A stretch of 64,000 bases of DNA, from assembly GCA_026873275.1 (NCBI GenBank), contig JANTUC010000010.1:1054001-1118000 (forward strand), read 5' to 3'. This stretch comes from Pseudopithomyces maydicus (lineage: Eukaryota > Ascomycota > Dothideomycetes > Pleosporales > Didymosphaeriaceae). Position numbers and translations under genes: made by a program. Positions 23,509 through 35,889 of this stretch are shown here, in pieces. The notes beneath the pieces were generated by a model that saw only the letters and a program-made list of their open reading frames with translations, was not told the origin of the DNA and searched no databases. The first letter of the stretch is position 1. Each line of letters opens with the position of its first letter.

Positions 23509-26013
23509 CGATTGTGGATCTATATCTGTAGTATATCATTGTGTGCAACGCAGGAGAATCGGTCCCGAGCCCTCGGAATAGGTATCAGACGCAGGCCTTT
23601 TACACATCTGTCTTTCCAATACCAAATCCATCAGCTCCTTTTCGCGGAATAAGATTAATCCAAGGCTACTTCTCCGCGATTGATTAGCTGGGCGTTTTCT
23701 CGATAGGATAGGCGATTGGGATCAGTCCAATGATCGTGGTGTTGCCTCACACTATCTGAGAATGCTTTTCTGGGGAGTATGAATAGTCTCGAAATTGACT
23801 GGCTGTACTCCATTTGTCAGTAATGTCGGTTCCCAATATCGAGTCTAGACGCCAATTGGTTTAGCTCAGGGGTGAATATTCGCCTTCCTGAACTAGTTCT
23901 ACTTGTAATATGCCACCCGCAAGACGAACAAGGTGTTCTCCAATCGCGTCCTACAAGAATTGAGCGAGATGGTGATCCAGCAGTGAGAGGTGCAATGAAA
24001 TGCTAGTGTACGAGACGCAGCGATAGGCTTCCGATTCTCCACGTTGTGCGCATGTATGAGTGGGTGTATACTAGACAAAAAGAGCCATAGCGTTACCATT
24101 TTTGCGTTCCTTTGCTGTGTCATACTTGGAAAGAACTTGAGATTACCCGGGGTGCCTCGGGAAATACATAAAATGATATTGACGGTTTCAAACGTACGAA
24201 CTCCCATAAGCTATAGCCTACGTCTGAGACCTTGCGACTTGGGGTTCGAGATCTGAGCTCTTTATTTGCCACGACATTAACAAAAGCACAACCAGAGGCC
24301 TTGATCTGAGATCTGAAAGTCGCATGTAGCCGTACAAGTGAACTACCTGTGGGCTAGATTGAGTCTATACAACGAGCGCTCCGACCTTCAACTCGCGGCA
24401 GAGTGGCAGAGGCACTGGGATCCAATCAGAACCGCTTCGCCACGCCTCTGAACCTGTGAGTTACCACGTTCCGCCCATCTCATGCCGTGCCCCTCGGGGC
24501 CACTTCTTAAACAAACACAAGGGACGAAATCTAGTTTTGGAGTTGCATGCTGATCGGCATATTCGGCAGCTCTTCTCATGCCGTGTTCATGGCCCCAAAT
24601 GTCTCACGAACCACACGCGCCCGTCGCTTACACAGCGAACACGAAACCCCGCCTCACCTTGACCTAAGAAACGAGCGGGCGTTTCGGTGAGACGTGGTGG
24701 CGCGAACATGCGGTCTGTGTGTTCGCCTTCGTGCCAGGGGATCGTTCTGCTCGTCATTGTCGTTCGCTTCCGGCAACGCCATGCGGTACTCTGGACTACA
24801 CTTGTCGTACACCCCACTACCAGTCCGCTGCGATCAGTATCACCAGGCTCCGGCAACCTTTCTCCATATTCCCGTCCTAGTGGTTATTCTCCGAAGCCGT
24901 TTGTACCCTTTTTCAAAAACCGGCGGCACTGTTTCATTTTCCTTGTGTGAGTGAACCGGGATGATTCCCGAGACGATGCTCAGACCCTACTCCGAGAGTG
25001 GAAATTGTGTGCAACGCTGGAACAACAGGGGTTGGTGGTGGTGAAGATGGAGGTGACACTGGAGAAGCGGTGAGGATGGGTACAAGTTCGCACCTAGGAT
25101 GTTGGCAAGCGAGATGTGGTATAGTGCCAGCCATGGAACAAGTGGGTTCTTATTTTGCAGAGGCGCAAGTGTTTCATCACGGTGCTCAAGGTTCAAAGCA
25201 AGAAGAAGTGGTGAAGTCTCGCAGTCAATGCACATTGGAAGTGTCATGACTTGTTCTTGATCCGTCTGTTCCATTTTGCAGAGAAATGCTCTCAATGGGC
25301 ATCCGATAAATAAGTGAGTCCGGATTTAGCTTTCCCCTGACCATGCTGCGCACAGGTTGAGTTCCGTAATTGGTACATATGCAGCATTTACTCAGCGTTG
25401 TTTTCAACAGCGGAAATCAACCCAAGCGAGAGCTCTTGAAGCAAGCATGTTGCATATCAACGACGAGAAGAGCGAGTGATGAACTACATCGGCGTTTACA
25501 GATTAGATTGCGTTCATTCTAATTCCTCCAAGTTCCATCAAACCATAGCGGCTATGCGCCGCGACACAAACGCATCCAACACCGTCGCTACATGCCAAAA
25601 CAAAAAGAAGCCAGGGTCAAGTTTCCCGTAGGTGGAAAGTACAAAAGCGTCGGCCACTATGAGTGAAACAACGTGAGTAGAAGTAGAGGGAGCCCGGGGA
25701 TATCTTGCTGCCATGCTGTCGTAACCCATGCAGAAGAGAAAACTAGCACAGACGCGAGTGGTGGTGGTGAATTGTTGTTTCAAGAGTTGAACAGAACATT
25801 TTCCAGTGAAAGACAGGAGTAAATCAGGGAGAAAAGGCAGGTCAGGGAAATCTGGGTGGTAGATGCAATGATAGAAAGAAAGAACCCATTTCGATACTGT
25901 TACATAATCGGACGAGGTTGAGTGAACGGTTGCTAAATGCAACAATGAAGCCTCCAAGAAGTAATAGACTGAATGATCTGTGCGTGGCAACAAGGCGACA
26001 ATGTTGCAGACCA
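23509..26013. other. 2.5-kb intergenic segment, no gene supported
   Basis: Several short frames occur (for example 24687-24950 and the minus-strand frame 25538-26092), but none shows a domain, a codon-use signal I can trust, or a sensible splice partner. The minus-strand frame overlaps the end of the Zn2Cys6 gene and is probably 3' UTR. A ggttcgagatct stretch at about 24241 resembles a tRNA B box but lacks a matching A box and stem. Confidence 0.5.
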
Positions 26014-28121
26014 TCAGCTTCTGCTCACTCTCCAAGACAAGCAGGCCATATCGCAAATGCGAGCAATGACTTGCTGGGTGCCGGATCGGCACTCATGACT
26101 GATAAAAGACATCGCGACGGTAAGCTTGTTGATGTCATTCTCGGGATTATGGTCGACGGGATGCGGAACGGCGTCAGGAAAGCCGCGAACGCGATTGCCA
26201 AGCTGACGTGCGAGCGCGATGGAATAAATAGCATCGCGGACCTCGCGCGCTTTCAGGACATTGCGCATGCTGGATAGTGCAGTTTCCGCGAGCCCGTCTA
26301 ATGCAGCGTCGGTGTTGGAATGGACCACGAATTCTCCAAGCTGGTCCCAGAAGGCCCACTCGTCATTTTCTTCCTCTGGGAGCCCAGGAGGGACCGGCAA
26401 CTGGCGCAATGGATTTGTGTCCAAAGGTTGATTGGTTAAAAGTGCTTCAAGTATATCGAAGCGAGCTCGGACTTTCTTCGAGCCCGGATCGCCGTGCGGC
26501 TCTTCGTGTTCAGCTTTAATGCCAGAGTTGTCGTTTGTGCCACTTGGTGGTATCCGACACGTACCCAAAAGATGCCAGATGAGTCGAGCTTCTTGGCTGA
26601 AAACCTGGCTTACATCCGCAGCGCCAGTCTTGATCTTGACGGTTTCAACGAAAAAACACGCCTCTTCGTGCAGACCCTGGTCGCTGAACACCCGGCTTAT
26701 GGCGTTGTTGTTAGTTGAGAACCAGTTTGTTTCCAGCATGGAGTCTAGCCCCAGGCAATAATCCTTACTGAACATGGAGGAAAATTCGTCATCCAGATCG
26801 TGGGAAAAGACACCGTGACGCGGAGGAACGTCAGGCGGATAGTAACCGCAGATGGAGAAAATTTCATCTATACGTAACGGCCGAGCTGTACACATGGTCA
26901 GGGCGCGCTGCTGCGAGCTGAAGTGGTAGGAGCAAGCGATGGTCTGCAACTCACCTTTCAAGACGGGTGGCTCGGGCGCAGCAGACGCATAGGGACTGCC
27001 TCGGAGGCCGGCTTGGAGGGCATGGGCGCCATTGTACGGCGGCTGACCATTCATGGCAGGGTCGGTGGCAGCGAGGGCTGGGTCGATGGCGGAGCTGTTG
27101 AAGTTGTCGTGGTGCGAAGGGGTGGAGCTGGCCGTCGAAGCCGCGGGTGCGTAGCCGGCGTTGGAAGCGGGCGCATAGCCTTGAGGGACCTGCGGGCTAT
27201 ACTGAGACGAAGCAGAGGCGGGCGGGGAAGTGGCAGGGACGTTGGGCTGGTGCGGCGCTGTGTTGGGAGCAGGTTGGAGGTTGGCGGGGCCTGGTTGTTG
27301 CTTGAAGATGGGATCGTAGCCCATGCACTCGCGCTTGCTCTTTTGACAGTTGCGACACACGGGATGGGCTTCGTCGCACTGCAAGGTAGGGAAGTTAGCT
27401 GGGGTCAGTGAAGGGGTGAGGTCGGATTAGAGGGGGGAATAGTTTGGATCGCTCGCTTCATGGTGGCTCGGTTACAGACGACACGGCGGTGTCGAGGGCG
27501 CGTGCTCGCGGCTTGTATAGGCTCCACGCTCCGCGCTCCACGCTCCGCGCGCGGCGCGACGCGTGTTGGGAAGAGGTCACTCACCTTTATGCGGCGCTTG
27601 CGACAGGTCAGACAGCCTGTTTTGGTGCGGCGCTTGATTTCCTTCTTGTGACGGCCGCCCGACAGTATCCTCTGCTCCCCGGGCTGGGGCGGCAGCTGGT
27701 AGCGCATGGCGAGGTGCTGCGAGCCCATGGGCATGGGCTGGCCGGGCTGCGGATGGGCTGGGTGGGCGTAGTACTGCGGCATTCCGTGCTGGGGCGGCGG
27801 GAGCGGCGAGCCCATCGGCGGGCCCGGTTGCTGCTGCTGCTGGGGCGCCATCTGCTGCTGCTGCTGCTGCTGCTGGCCATCGACACGTATGGGCGGCAGG
27901 TTGAGGGGCGGCAGGTTCATGTTGGCGCCCTGGGGCGAGCGGTAGGGCTCCGCGCCCGGCTGGCCCTGCGGTGGGGGGTAGGTGTAGGCGGGCATCTGTG
28001 GTGAAGGGTAGGAGTGGCCAGGCGAAGGGTAGGATGGATTTTGGCGGTGGTGGTCAGCCATGTTATTGGACATGGCGTGGGCGTATGAGGGCGCCTGCGG
28101 GTAAGGCTGTGGGAAGGACAT
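26014..28121 (-). CDS. Zn2Cys6 transcription factor, Gln/Pro-rich N-terminus
   Basis: Fungal binuclear zinc-cluster regulator. Exons 28121-27585 and 27378-26014 give 633 aa. The intron (207 nt) lies inside the zinc cluster, between RKRRIK and CDEAHP; the spliced pattern is CLTCRKRRIKCDEAHPVC then RNCQKSKREC, a complete C6 motif. The cluster follows a long disordered N-terminal region rich in Pro, Tyr and Gln, with two poly-Gln runs encoded by CAG repeats. After a Pro/Ser/Ala linker the C-terminal half (ISRVFSDQGLHEEACFFVET, ARLIWHLLGTCR) is helical and resembles regulators with a fungal-specific domain, without a confident subfamily. A further in-frame ATG lies 48 bp downstream. Target genes unknown. 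Confidence 0.85.
27828..27880. repeat. CTG/CAG microsatellite coding for poly-Gln
   Basis: Two nearby runs of ctg on the + strand, separated by a short spacer, encode about five and eight Gln in the zinc-cluster regulator. Length variation here would change the activation-type region without a frame change. Confidence 0.8.
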
Positions 28122-31100
28122 GGACGTCCTACCGCGCAACGGGCAGGCACGCACCCTGAAGCTGTGCTGCCAGTGCCTCTGCGAAAGGGCACAGCGCAAG
28201 CGAGAGTTAAGACTTGTCGTTCGGCCGCCAGCACAGGCGAGGCGTGATCGATTTGGCGAATCGAGCTAGAGGTGACAAGGCCAGGGGGTGCCTCGGTTGC
28301 GCGCCGCTTCTGCAGTGTCGGTTGCACGGCGCGAGGCGCTTGGGGAGAGAGGCCTGCGGGCGGCGAGGGCCTGGCGGAGGGGGAAGGGGAAGGGGAGAGG
28401 GCGCGAGGGCGAGGGCGAGGGCTCGAGGCGCGCGCAGCAGCGGACACGCAGTCTCCCAGGGTGCTGCGGCGGTGCGTGAAAATGTGTGCTGCCGCCGCGG
28501 CCAACCTGCGCTACTGGGATGGGCTCTCGACAGCGCTCGCTCGCTAGGGCCTGGGCCGGCGCGGTTAGTGATCTCTGCACAATCCCGGGGCGCTGCTGGC
28601 TGCGCGCCTTCGGTCCAGGGCAAATCCAGATGCGGTGGGTGTGGTGAACGGGGTGTGCGCGCGCGCGCAAAGAAATTGCTGCCACCCACGTCCGCTAGCA
28701 CCCTTTCGCCCGTCACGTGCCGGGCCGCCGCCAGGGCACCTCACCGTCCGCATCCTGTGGGACGACACCAACACCACCGACCCTGGTCGCGTGCAAGCAC
28801 CCGCGGGACAGCCTAATCTTGACCTCCTGTCCGCCCAAACCATGCCTCCCACGCACCCAGACGCCTGCATGCCTGCATGGCTGCGTGTCTGCAGCCCACC
28901 AACGCCAACCTCACCTCCGATATCCTGCTCGCGCGGGTCCCCGGACATTGGGTGGAGCGCGCCAGCCTCGAGCGCTGCCTCGGAGCCCACACCTCCAAGC
29001 TCCCCCAAGCCCCCAAGCTCCCTCCAACCTGCCTCCGAGCTCCCTCCCAAAGTCCCCTCCCAAAGTCCCCTCCCAAAGTCCCCTCCCAACATGCACTGAT
29101 TGGGCCCGGACGCACCAGACCCTTCTCCATCGCATCGTTCGGCCCGCCCATCCTGTCTTGTGGGACTAAGGGTACTTACTGGCAGTCTCCTCTGGGGCGC
29201 TGACAAGGCGTGTAAATTTCCGCTTGCGCATGCCATTTACCCGTCCATGCCGCTTCTGGCATTGTTCCACCCCGGCCTCCTGGACCGTCCCGCACGAGCG
29301 CTCATCGACTCTCGCAACAGCCTGTGCTCGGAACCGCTGCCCGTGCCACAGAGCCCACCGAGCGCCAAGCCCGTATGCACCAGTTTTTCTGTGTACACGG
29401 TAAGTACAGTACCGTACTGTGCAGTAGAGTAGAGTAGCGAGCCACGGCCAGGAACTCGCTCTCCCGTCGGCACAGTCGAGGAGCCGCCAGAGCGAATCCA
29501 TCCATCTTCGCCCGCCGTCTTGCCTGTGCTGTAACTAATGCTCCGACACTGGCAACCCAATCCCCGCCAGCTGCCTTTTGCCACTCTGCCTCTGTGTTCA
29601 CAGTGTTACCAGCCGCCGCCTGGTGAGCCATCTATACAACAAGCGTTATGCACCACTCGGCCCATGTGCTTGCCAGGGCACCCTTGTATTCGCGCGCGAA
29701 TCTTGGAGGCACCGAAGGTTTCTGGAAGCAGCCCACGGCCAAGGCATCCCGCTTCCGTTCCCAACCTCCCTCGGCATCCTCGTATCACGCCCTCCTTCAC
29801 ACCTCTTCCGCTCTTGATACGAATCGCAACCATGTGGGCTCTTGTAACCAGAATAAAGTCATGGTAGCACGGCAACGGCTGTTGTCTAGCTGTGGTCTCA
29901 TTGATGCTGCGCTTGTCTCGTCATCATCACACGAGCTTCCCAACACGACCAAGTCGCTTGCAGGGAAGCTTCTCGTAACTGTTGTACTCTCCATCGAAGC
30001 CTCCGGTGCTCTGTGACATTCACCAGCCCCCGGCCTAACTAAGTGGTGCCTTCTGTGAGAATCGTCATCTCCTTCTTTTCGAAAGCCCGCCCATTCCTCG
30101 CCCCTTCTTTTCCTCTCCCTCCCCCTCCCCACTATTTCGGGCCACTTTTTTCGGGCCACATGTCAGCACCGCTCACGTTGATTGTTTACCCTAGTGCAAC
30201 CTAGAAATCGGATAACACCATGATACTACGATTTGACCTGAGTCACGAGGATCATATCAATCATAGGTGTCCAGTTATCTATCTCCCTTTAATTCCACAT
30301 ACGGCCAATGCACCTTAGCCGAATCCTCGAATCTGTATGCAGGATTCAGTGACCTGCGCAAAAGATTTTCTTTTCTCATCCGCATCGGTGCGACGACGCC
30401 AGTCCGCTAACCGTTTTGCTGGCCCAAGTGCCAGTGAAGGCTAGATCTCGACAATTCAATGATGTGAATCGAAAATACGAAGCTTCAGAACATGGATTCG
30501 CGGGCTTCGAAAGCATTCGTGACGCCACTTGCTCCTTCTTGTCTAGGCAGCGTGAGTCGAATGAGGAAGGAGCCGAATCCAAGCTCGTCAGGACGCGTGG
30601 ATTCCATTGATTTTGCCACAAAGTCACTGCCAATTACACGTCTGAAGCTAGCATCAGAGTACTGCACATGGAACGCCCCTACTACGTCATAATGTTAGCG
30701 ATGCGACATTTTGTCTTCAAGGCCGTTGCAATGGCAAAGTGAGTGTCCGTTTTTGTCCATTATCAAACGGCTGCAAGCACTATGGTCGACTCTGGATGAG
30801 TTTCTGTCATCGCGGATATAGCCTTCACGTTCGAATTTGATCCTCTCTCGTCAATTACATTCACCCTCTCATGTTTGGTTGGCTGTTTTGGTGATCCTTT
30901 ATATATCGAACGGATCCGTTGCGTACGGTATGCCTTTGGCTGGAGCCGGCATGACCTGTCCCAACCCTCACGACGATAATCGAATGACTAACTTCAAACT
31001 TGGTCAACTCATTTTAGACTAGGGGGCTTGTCAAGATCCGCTGTTTTATTGTAGGGCGGGGGGTTCGCCAAGAAGGATATTTCCCAACACCCAAAAATAC

Positions 31101-32334
31101 ATGAGCTCCAGATGTCGAGAAATAAATCTCCATCATCAAACAACCCATACTAAAGTTAGAAAGAATTTGCAAATGAGCTCACGAAAACTGTCGTGCCCGC
31201 ACTGCGCATCGCTTGCTTGCTACTCTGCCGCCCCGATGCTCACAATAATCTATCCAATCAAATCCTACTACATAGACAAGGGTTCAAATAACTCATAAAA
31301 TCAAAATTGACGATCGTACCGAGTAAACATGGTCCTTGTTTTATTTTACCAATTCACTGTGCAGTCCGAACATCATCGTTCCATTCATCCTGTTATGATT
31401 TACTTGTTGTTCTGGTGCCTCTGTCTGATGAATGAATCCGATGTGTCTGGTTTGCAATTGACTGTCACAATTGATCTGGTGAGGTAGACATGACAGTGGA
31501 TGACGGACTAAAAAAAGACCCGAATATGATAATCCCATCTGCAAACTTACCACATATCGACTCAAGTCAATACGCACTAGAGACACATTCAGCTGTTATC
31601 CAGATCAAGACAAGACATTAGCCAATATTCGAATCCAAATCCTTCAGCTTCGCGTACAATCCGCACTTGCCGCATGGTAGCAATAGACGGGATGCTACAT
31701 ACGTGGGCAGTCGCCAGTAGTCGGATCGGAGCGTGGGGTCGGATAATACAGGGGCTGCGGTATATTACCGGGATGGATCTGCAGGCGCTCATTGTTCGAA
31801 GCGAATTCAATCGACACACGCGGTCGCATCGCCACGTTTCGCGCATAGGATGCGAAGGAGCGCCATGCCATGTAAGGCTGGTGACGGCGTTCTCAATCGA
31901 TGCCTTGACGAGGCTGGCTGTGCAGAATTCCAGAGGTACCAGCTCCCCATGTATTCGGACGGGCTATGCCAGCAGTACTGGCTGGTTGACGGTTCACATT
32001 TGAGTTTGCGAACAGCTATCACGCAACAGCAACCCCCGCTCAAGTGCATCTCATGACGACCCTCCTACGTGCTTTGGGATGCGCATCCTGGCGCCAACAC
32101 AACCCCAGAGCATTTGCATAACCCTCAGAAGGTATCGTTCTATTGCCATACTTGAAACCGTTCTTAGTGAATAGGATGTGGAATATTCTTGTAGCCTGAT
32201 ACGATTGAAATGCAGCACCGAGCTACACTGCCCAAAGTTTTGCTTGGCAAAACTGGGAGAGTTCTTAGTAAAGCCTCAATTTCGCTCGTATTCCTACAGC
32301 CCAGCTTCAGATTTGAATCAACATCAATCTAACA
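28122..32334. other. 4.2-kb gene-less segment
   Basis: The first kilobase is very GC-rich and is probably promoter and 5' UTR of the zinc-cluster gene. It contains purine-rich tracts (ggcgagggcgagggctcgag near 28409) and a gcgcgcgcg run. Open frames such as 28565-29236 (-) and 28635-29099 (+) overlap, are low-complexity and show no family. From 30200 to 32330 the base use is closer to AT-rich spacer and no gene is seen. A short frame at 30837-31022 has a hydrophobic start but no ATG. Confidence 0.5.
29042..29090. repeat. 13-bp tandem repeat
   Basis: Nearly four identical copies of cctcccaaagtcc in a C-rich stretch. It does not fall in a supported gene. Confidence 0.8.
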
Positions 32335-33226
32335 TCACGGCAACCCTCTGCCTGAATTGACCGCATTGGCCACCTGGCTAGTTCCTGGCCGGTTCTCCGC
32401 ATATCGTTCATAGCTGTCCAGGTACAGCTCATCGCCACTTGTCGTCGCATTAACTCCCGGATTCTGCTCGATAGCGTCTACCCAAATTTTCCACCTGCTT
32501 CCTTCCTCAGGCTCTGGCCAGCCCCTATAAGGACCCAGTACCTTTTTCAGCCGCACAACCCAGGGTGCTATTTGCACGTCTACGAAACCGAGGTGCTGAC
32601 CCAAGAAAAAGGGCCCCTGAGGATCTGCAGCATCAACAAGCTTACCAATCTCTTCTCGCAACTCGGTTGCATTCTTGACTTGTTCCTGTTGATCTTGAGC
32701 TTGAAGAAAACGATAAAAGGTAGGAACGATATGACGATTGATATGGTCGGTCCATAGACGGCACGTCGCACGTGTCTGCGGGTTAGGAGGGAGCAGAGCC
32801 GGCCCAGTATGAAGATCCTCTAGGTACTCCATGATGACCGTGGATTCGTAGGTAGACCAGTTTGGGCCGTGGCGGATCGCAGGCACGAGTCCACGAGGAT
32901 TCACTTCGAGAAGGGATTGTGGTTTCTTGTAGGGATCAACTTCGATGTATTGGTAAGGAATTCCCTTATGCTCGAGTGAGATCCAGACGCGTTGTACGAA
33001 AGGACTGAAGTAGTCTCATATCAGCGACTGGGTGCATATAAAGAAAAGCTGGAGTGCGTGTATTGTTAATGACGCGCAAAGAGACATCAACTTACCAGAA
33101 ACAACTGCCGTACAATTTAAGATCTGATTCTTTGGAGTGACTTTTGACAGTCACAAGAGCTTGTCCTGTTGCTTTCTTGTGATATGTTTTCTTAGCAGCA
33201 TCACCGCTCTGGTTTGTGTCAGTCAT
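32335..33226 (-). CDS. Glutathione S-transferase, omega-like
   Basis: Thioredoxin-fold N-terminal domain plus all-helical C-terminal domain; conjugates or reduces with glutathione in the cytosol. Exons 33226-33096 and 33004-32335 give 266 aa. The intron splits the Cys of SCFCPFVQRVWISLEHKG, the usual position of the catalytic Cys in omega-type and related Cys-GSTs. The NPRGLVPAIRHG loop holds the cis-Pro and YESTVIMEYLED the GSH-binding Glu/Ser pair. The C-terminal domain shows FFLGQHLGFVDVQIAPWVVR (N-capping-type motif). ATG 33226 gives a short polar N-terminal extension (MTDTNQSGDAAKKTYHKK). The next gene upstream ends about 270 bp before this start. A CCAAT-type box (attgg) lies near 33455. 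Confidence 0.9.
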
Positions 33227-33498
33227 ATCGAAGAAAATGAGAATGCGACTGGATGTTGCGCGCGGTAAGGTCAAAGGGAAAGCTTGTCAACAAGTCTTGA
33301 GCAAGAGAAAAAAGTGAACAAGAGCAGAATAAAGAAAGCGGCTCTGGCAATTGGGGAGGGGGAGAGAGTTGGTCAGAGATATGATGCAATGAATGAAGGC
33401 ATGTACAACAAGCACATGAAGGGTATCCCACATCAACATGACGTGATGTTGCTGATTGGTAGTCGGGGCCGCGGGCAACATGCAGTGCTTCAGTGCTG

Positions 33499-34790
33499 CT
33501 ATAAAGCGAGGTTCTGTGGGGTATAACATTGACAGGCACACTAATTGGAATGTTTCGCCACATATGGCAGACAAGGGCAAACCGAAGTCGGATTCCAGAT
33601 ACACGTACCTGCACTTTCTTTTTCTCTCGCTCGTTCTTCATCAGCCATCTCTGTACGCTATTTTTCTTCACGCGATCACTCTCCTCAAGCGTATGCTTGT
33701 GTGGGCCTGCTACGCCATCACCTTTGCCGTTCCCACCATTGCCATTCACTCTTTGTATGGTGTAGAACTTGCTGGGTGCTCCTCGCATGCTCGTATCAGA
33801 GGCGGCTGGCGGCCCGCTATTGCTCTGACCGAAGAAGTGGTCTCCTTGAGTGAAAGCACCAAACGTAGTAGACGTCTCGACAGGCGGATGAAGGCCCGTC
33901 TGCTCGGTAAGCTCAGCGGCGTCGAAGTACTCGGTAATTTTGATCTTCACATCACACAGATCGCGCTCGCGAGCTACCCGCTTCCGTTTTTTCTTCTCGG
34001 GATCAGTTGACTTCTTGGTGCCGGGCGGACGTCCTTTGAGGCGACAATCCCAATAGTGAGAAACGAAACGCTTGCGCTTGTGGCGTTGGGTAGAGCGGTG
34101 CGAGTAGACATTGTCGACGTGGGGGAAGTAGGTCTGGAATCTTGGGCAGCATCAGCACTGAGCACGAGACGAGACAGGGTAGGATGGCATACTCGTCCTC
34201 TGTCAGGGTGATGGTATCGTCGACGTGGAACAGTTTCTCCCTCCACGTGCCCAGGTCTGGTGGGTCGGAAAGTAGACGCAGGCCCTCGAATTGACCGTGG
34301 ATGGACACAGTCCCTCCTGAGCCTTGTCCCTGTACGTCAAGCTGTGACTGGGATTGCACAAAGGCCGTCCGGTGGGTCAAATGATGCGGTTCTGGTGGCG
34401 GTTGGGCTGGAGTTGCTACTTTAATTATCGGGGTCAGATGCGATGCCTGTGCCTGTGCCTGTGCCTGAACCTGGTGCTGTGGCGGCGCCGGCGGTGGCGG
34501 CGGCCCAGGAGGAGGAGGAGGAGCATGCGGGTTTGGCGCGTTTAGCTCGAAGCGCGCGTATCCACCTGTAAAGCCTTCGAATGGGGGCTGAGGGGGCTGC
34601 TGCAAGCCATGGCTCTGGAAATGTAGCGCGTGTGGGTTGCCTGTCTGGAGCTGCTGGCCGTAGCGATGCTGGAAGTAGCCGTCGTTGGCCTGCGACGAGA
34701 GGTCCTCAAGCGGCTGCAAGCCAGGGGGATCTGGTGCAGATGCAATGCTTGGGGCGGCAGGTGGTGGAGCGGCAGCTGTGACGGGTTCAT
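33499..34790 (-). CDS. Unrecognised Pro/Gln-rich protein with conserved basic region (frame break at 34724-34728)
   Basis: I do not recognise a named family. I propose ATG 34790 (MNPSQLPLHHLPPQALHLHQ). One extra base in the five-G/C run at 34724-34728 joins this to GLQPLEDLSSQANDGYFQHR. Exons are then 34790-34193, 34140-33609 and a tentative last exon 33513-33499, about 381 aa. The N-terminal half is disordered, with Pro runs and QAQAQAQA. TWREKLFHVDDTITLTEDE and FQTYFPHVDNVYSHRSTQRH follow. The C-terminal third is strongly basic and looks conserved: RFVSHYWDCRLKGRPPGTKK then KKKRKRVARERDLCDVKIKI. GRPPG resembles an AT-hook core, so nuclear DNA binding is a guess. The last exon is the weakest part; without it the frame runs on into the GST promoter. 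Confidence 0.6.
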
Positions 34791-35227
34791 GTCTCCAGGA
34801 TCGTGTCGCGTGTCTAGACGCGTGGGAAGCCTTAAAGCAGCGTTGGAACGTGGGCGGCGAAAGCTGGGGCTTGTATGCGCGTCTTGCCGCCCGTTCCAGT
34901 GGTCGATTCACCACCAGGCTTGCATTACGTCATCGCAGCTCAGCGCACGCCTGAGAGACAGACAGCCCAAGTGCACTGAGATGATCAAGACGGTTAGCGG
35001 CATCCGTCCAACCTACCAAAGGCATCACTTGAAACAACAGACAGACGCGGGGGGAGCATTTGAGAATTCGTAGGCGAATGCGTTATGTACAACCTCGGAA
35101 GATGCGAAAGAATAATCCGTGCCTTCGCTATTGGTATATGACAGAGGCAAGACAAAAGCGTGGCCAATAGTTTAACTACTCGAGTCACGTATATTCTGTG
35201 ACGGTTACGAAGGCCGTGAACGAGAGA
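34791..35227. other. Intergenic segment, no gene seen
   Basis: Promoter side of the gene ending at 34790 and 3' side of the nitroreductase gene; nothing else supported. Confidence 0.5.
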
Positions 35228-35889
35228 TTAGAGCCCGAAAACCTGCAGACTGTCCTCCAGATGCGTCTTCGGCTTTGGCCCAGGCAGCTCTCCGACCACA
35301 CCTCCAAACACCAGCTGGGCCTTGGGCTTCCATTCCTTGCTGATACCGTACCTGTCCAGCAGGAACGGCGTGATGGCTGGGTGATAATGCTGCAGATTGG
35401 CACCGACCCCCTCAGCGGCGAGCGCAGTCCATACTATGAGTTGGCTCATGCCTGACGAATGCTCTTCCCACTCGGGATATAGTTTGGAATGTGTCTGGAA
35501 GCGCGGCGTCAAGAGGGCATATGCGTCAGGGTCATCGAAGAAAAGTACCTGTGGAACACGGTCAGCGGATGGTTGAACGAGCAGGTTACATGGCGACCAA
35601 CTGTTCCTTTTGCAGCGCCAAACGCCTTTATCTTAGGACCGAGGATGGCGATGGAGGCTGGCGTTACTTCTTGGGTGACTCTGTATGCCTCTTCCCACAG
35701 GGCAATGTGTTCGTCGGCAAAGACGACGAGGATACGTGTGCTGCGCACGTTGAAGGGTGAGGGTGCGTGTTTCAGGGCATCGGTGACGAGCTCGAGGATG
35801 CGGTCATTCGAAATGGGCGTGTCTTTGGACAAGGCGTAGACAGAGCGGCGAGATGCGATTGCTTGCAGGAATGGGGTTTTGGAAGCCAT
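35228..35889 (-). CDS. Nitroreductase family protein, Frm2/Hbn1-like
   Basis: Small FMN-dependent nitroreductase-fold protein. Yeast relatives Frm2 and Hbn1 are linked to oxidative and fatty-acid stress. Exons 35889-35602 and 35548-35228 give 202 aa with a phase-0 GT-AG intron. The start MASKTPFLQAIASRRSVYAL holds the RRS flavin-phosphate motif. APSPFNVRSTRILVVFADEH and the spliced FGAAKGTVLFFDDPD follow. The C-terminal half shows SSGMSQLIVWTALAAEGVGA and LQHYHPAI, typical of this subfamily. Its neighbours toward lower coordinates on the same strand are the unrecognised basic protein and the GST. Confidence 0.9.

Noticed and set aside
24225..24260. tRNA-like B box (ggttcgag)
   Set aside because: No A box at the right distance and no acceptor stem can be drawn.
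25538..26092. Minus-strand open frame of 184 codons after the zinc-cluster gene
   Set aside because: No ATG at its start, overlaps the end of the regulator in another frame, no domain character; likely 3' UTR.
28565..29236. 223-codon minus-strand frame in the GC-rich gap
   Set aside because: Gly/Arg-rich low-complexity sequence over a tandem repeat, with competing frames on the other strand.
30837..31022. Small frame with a hydrophobic start, possible secreted peptide
   Set aside because: It has no ATG at the start and no support from splice sites or similarity.
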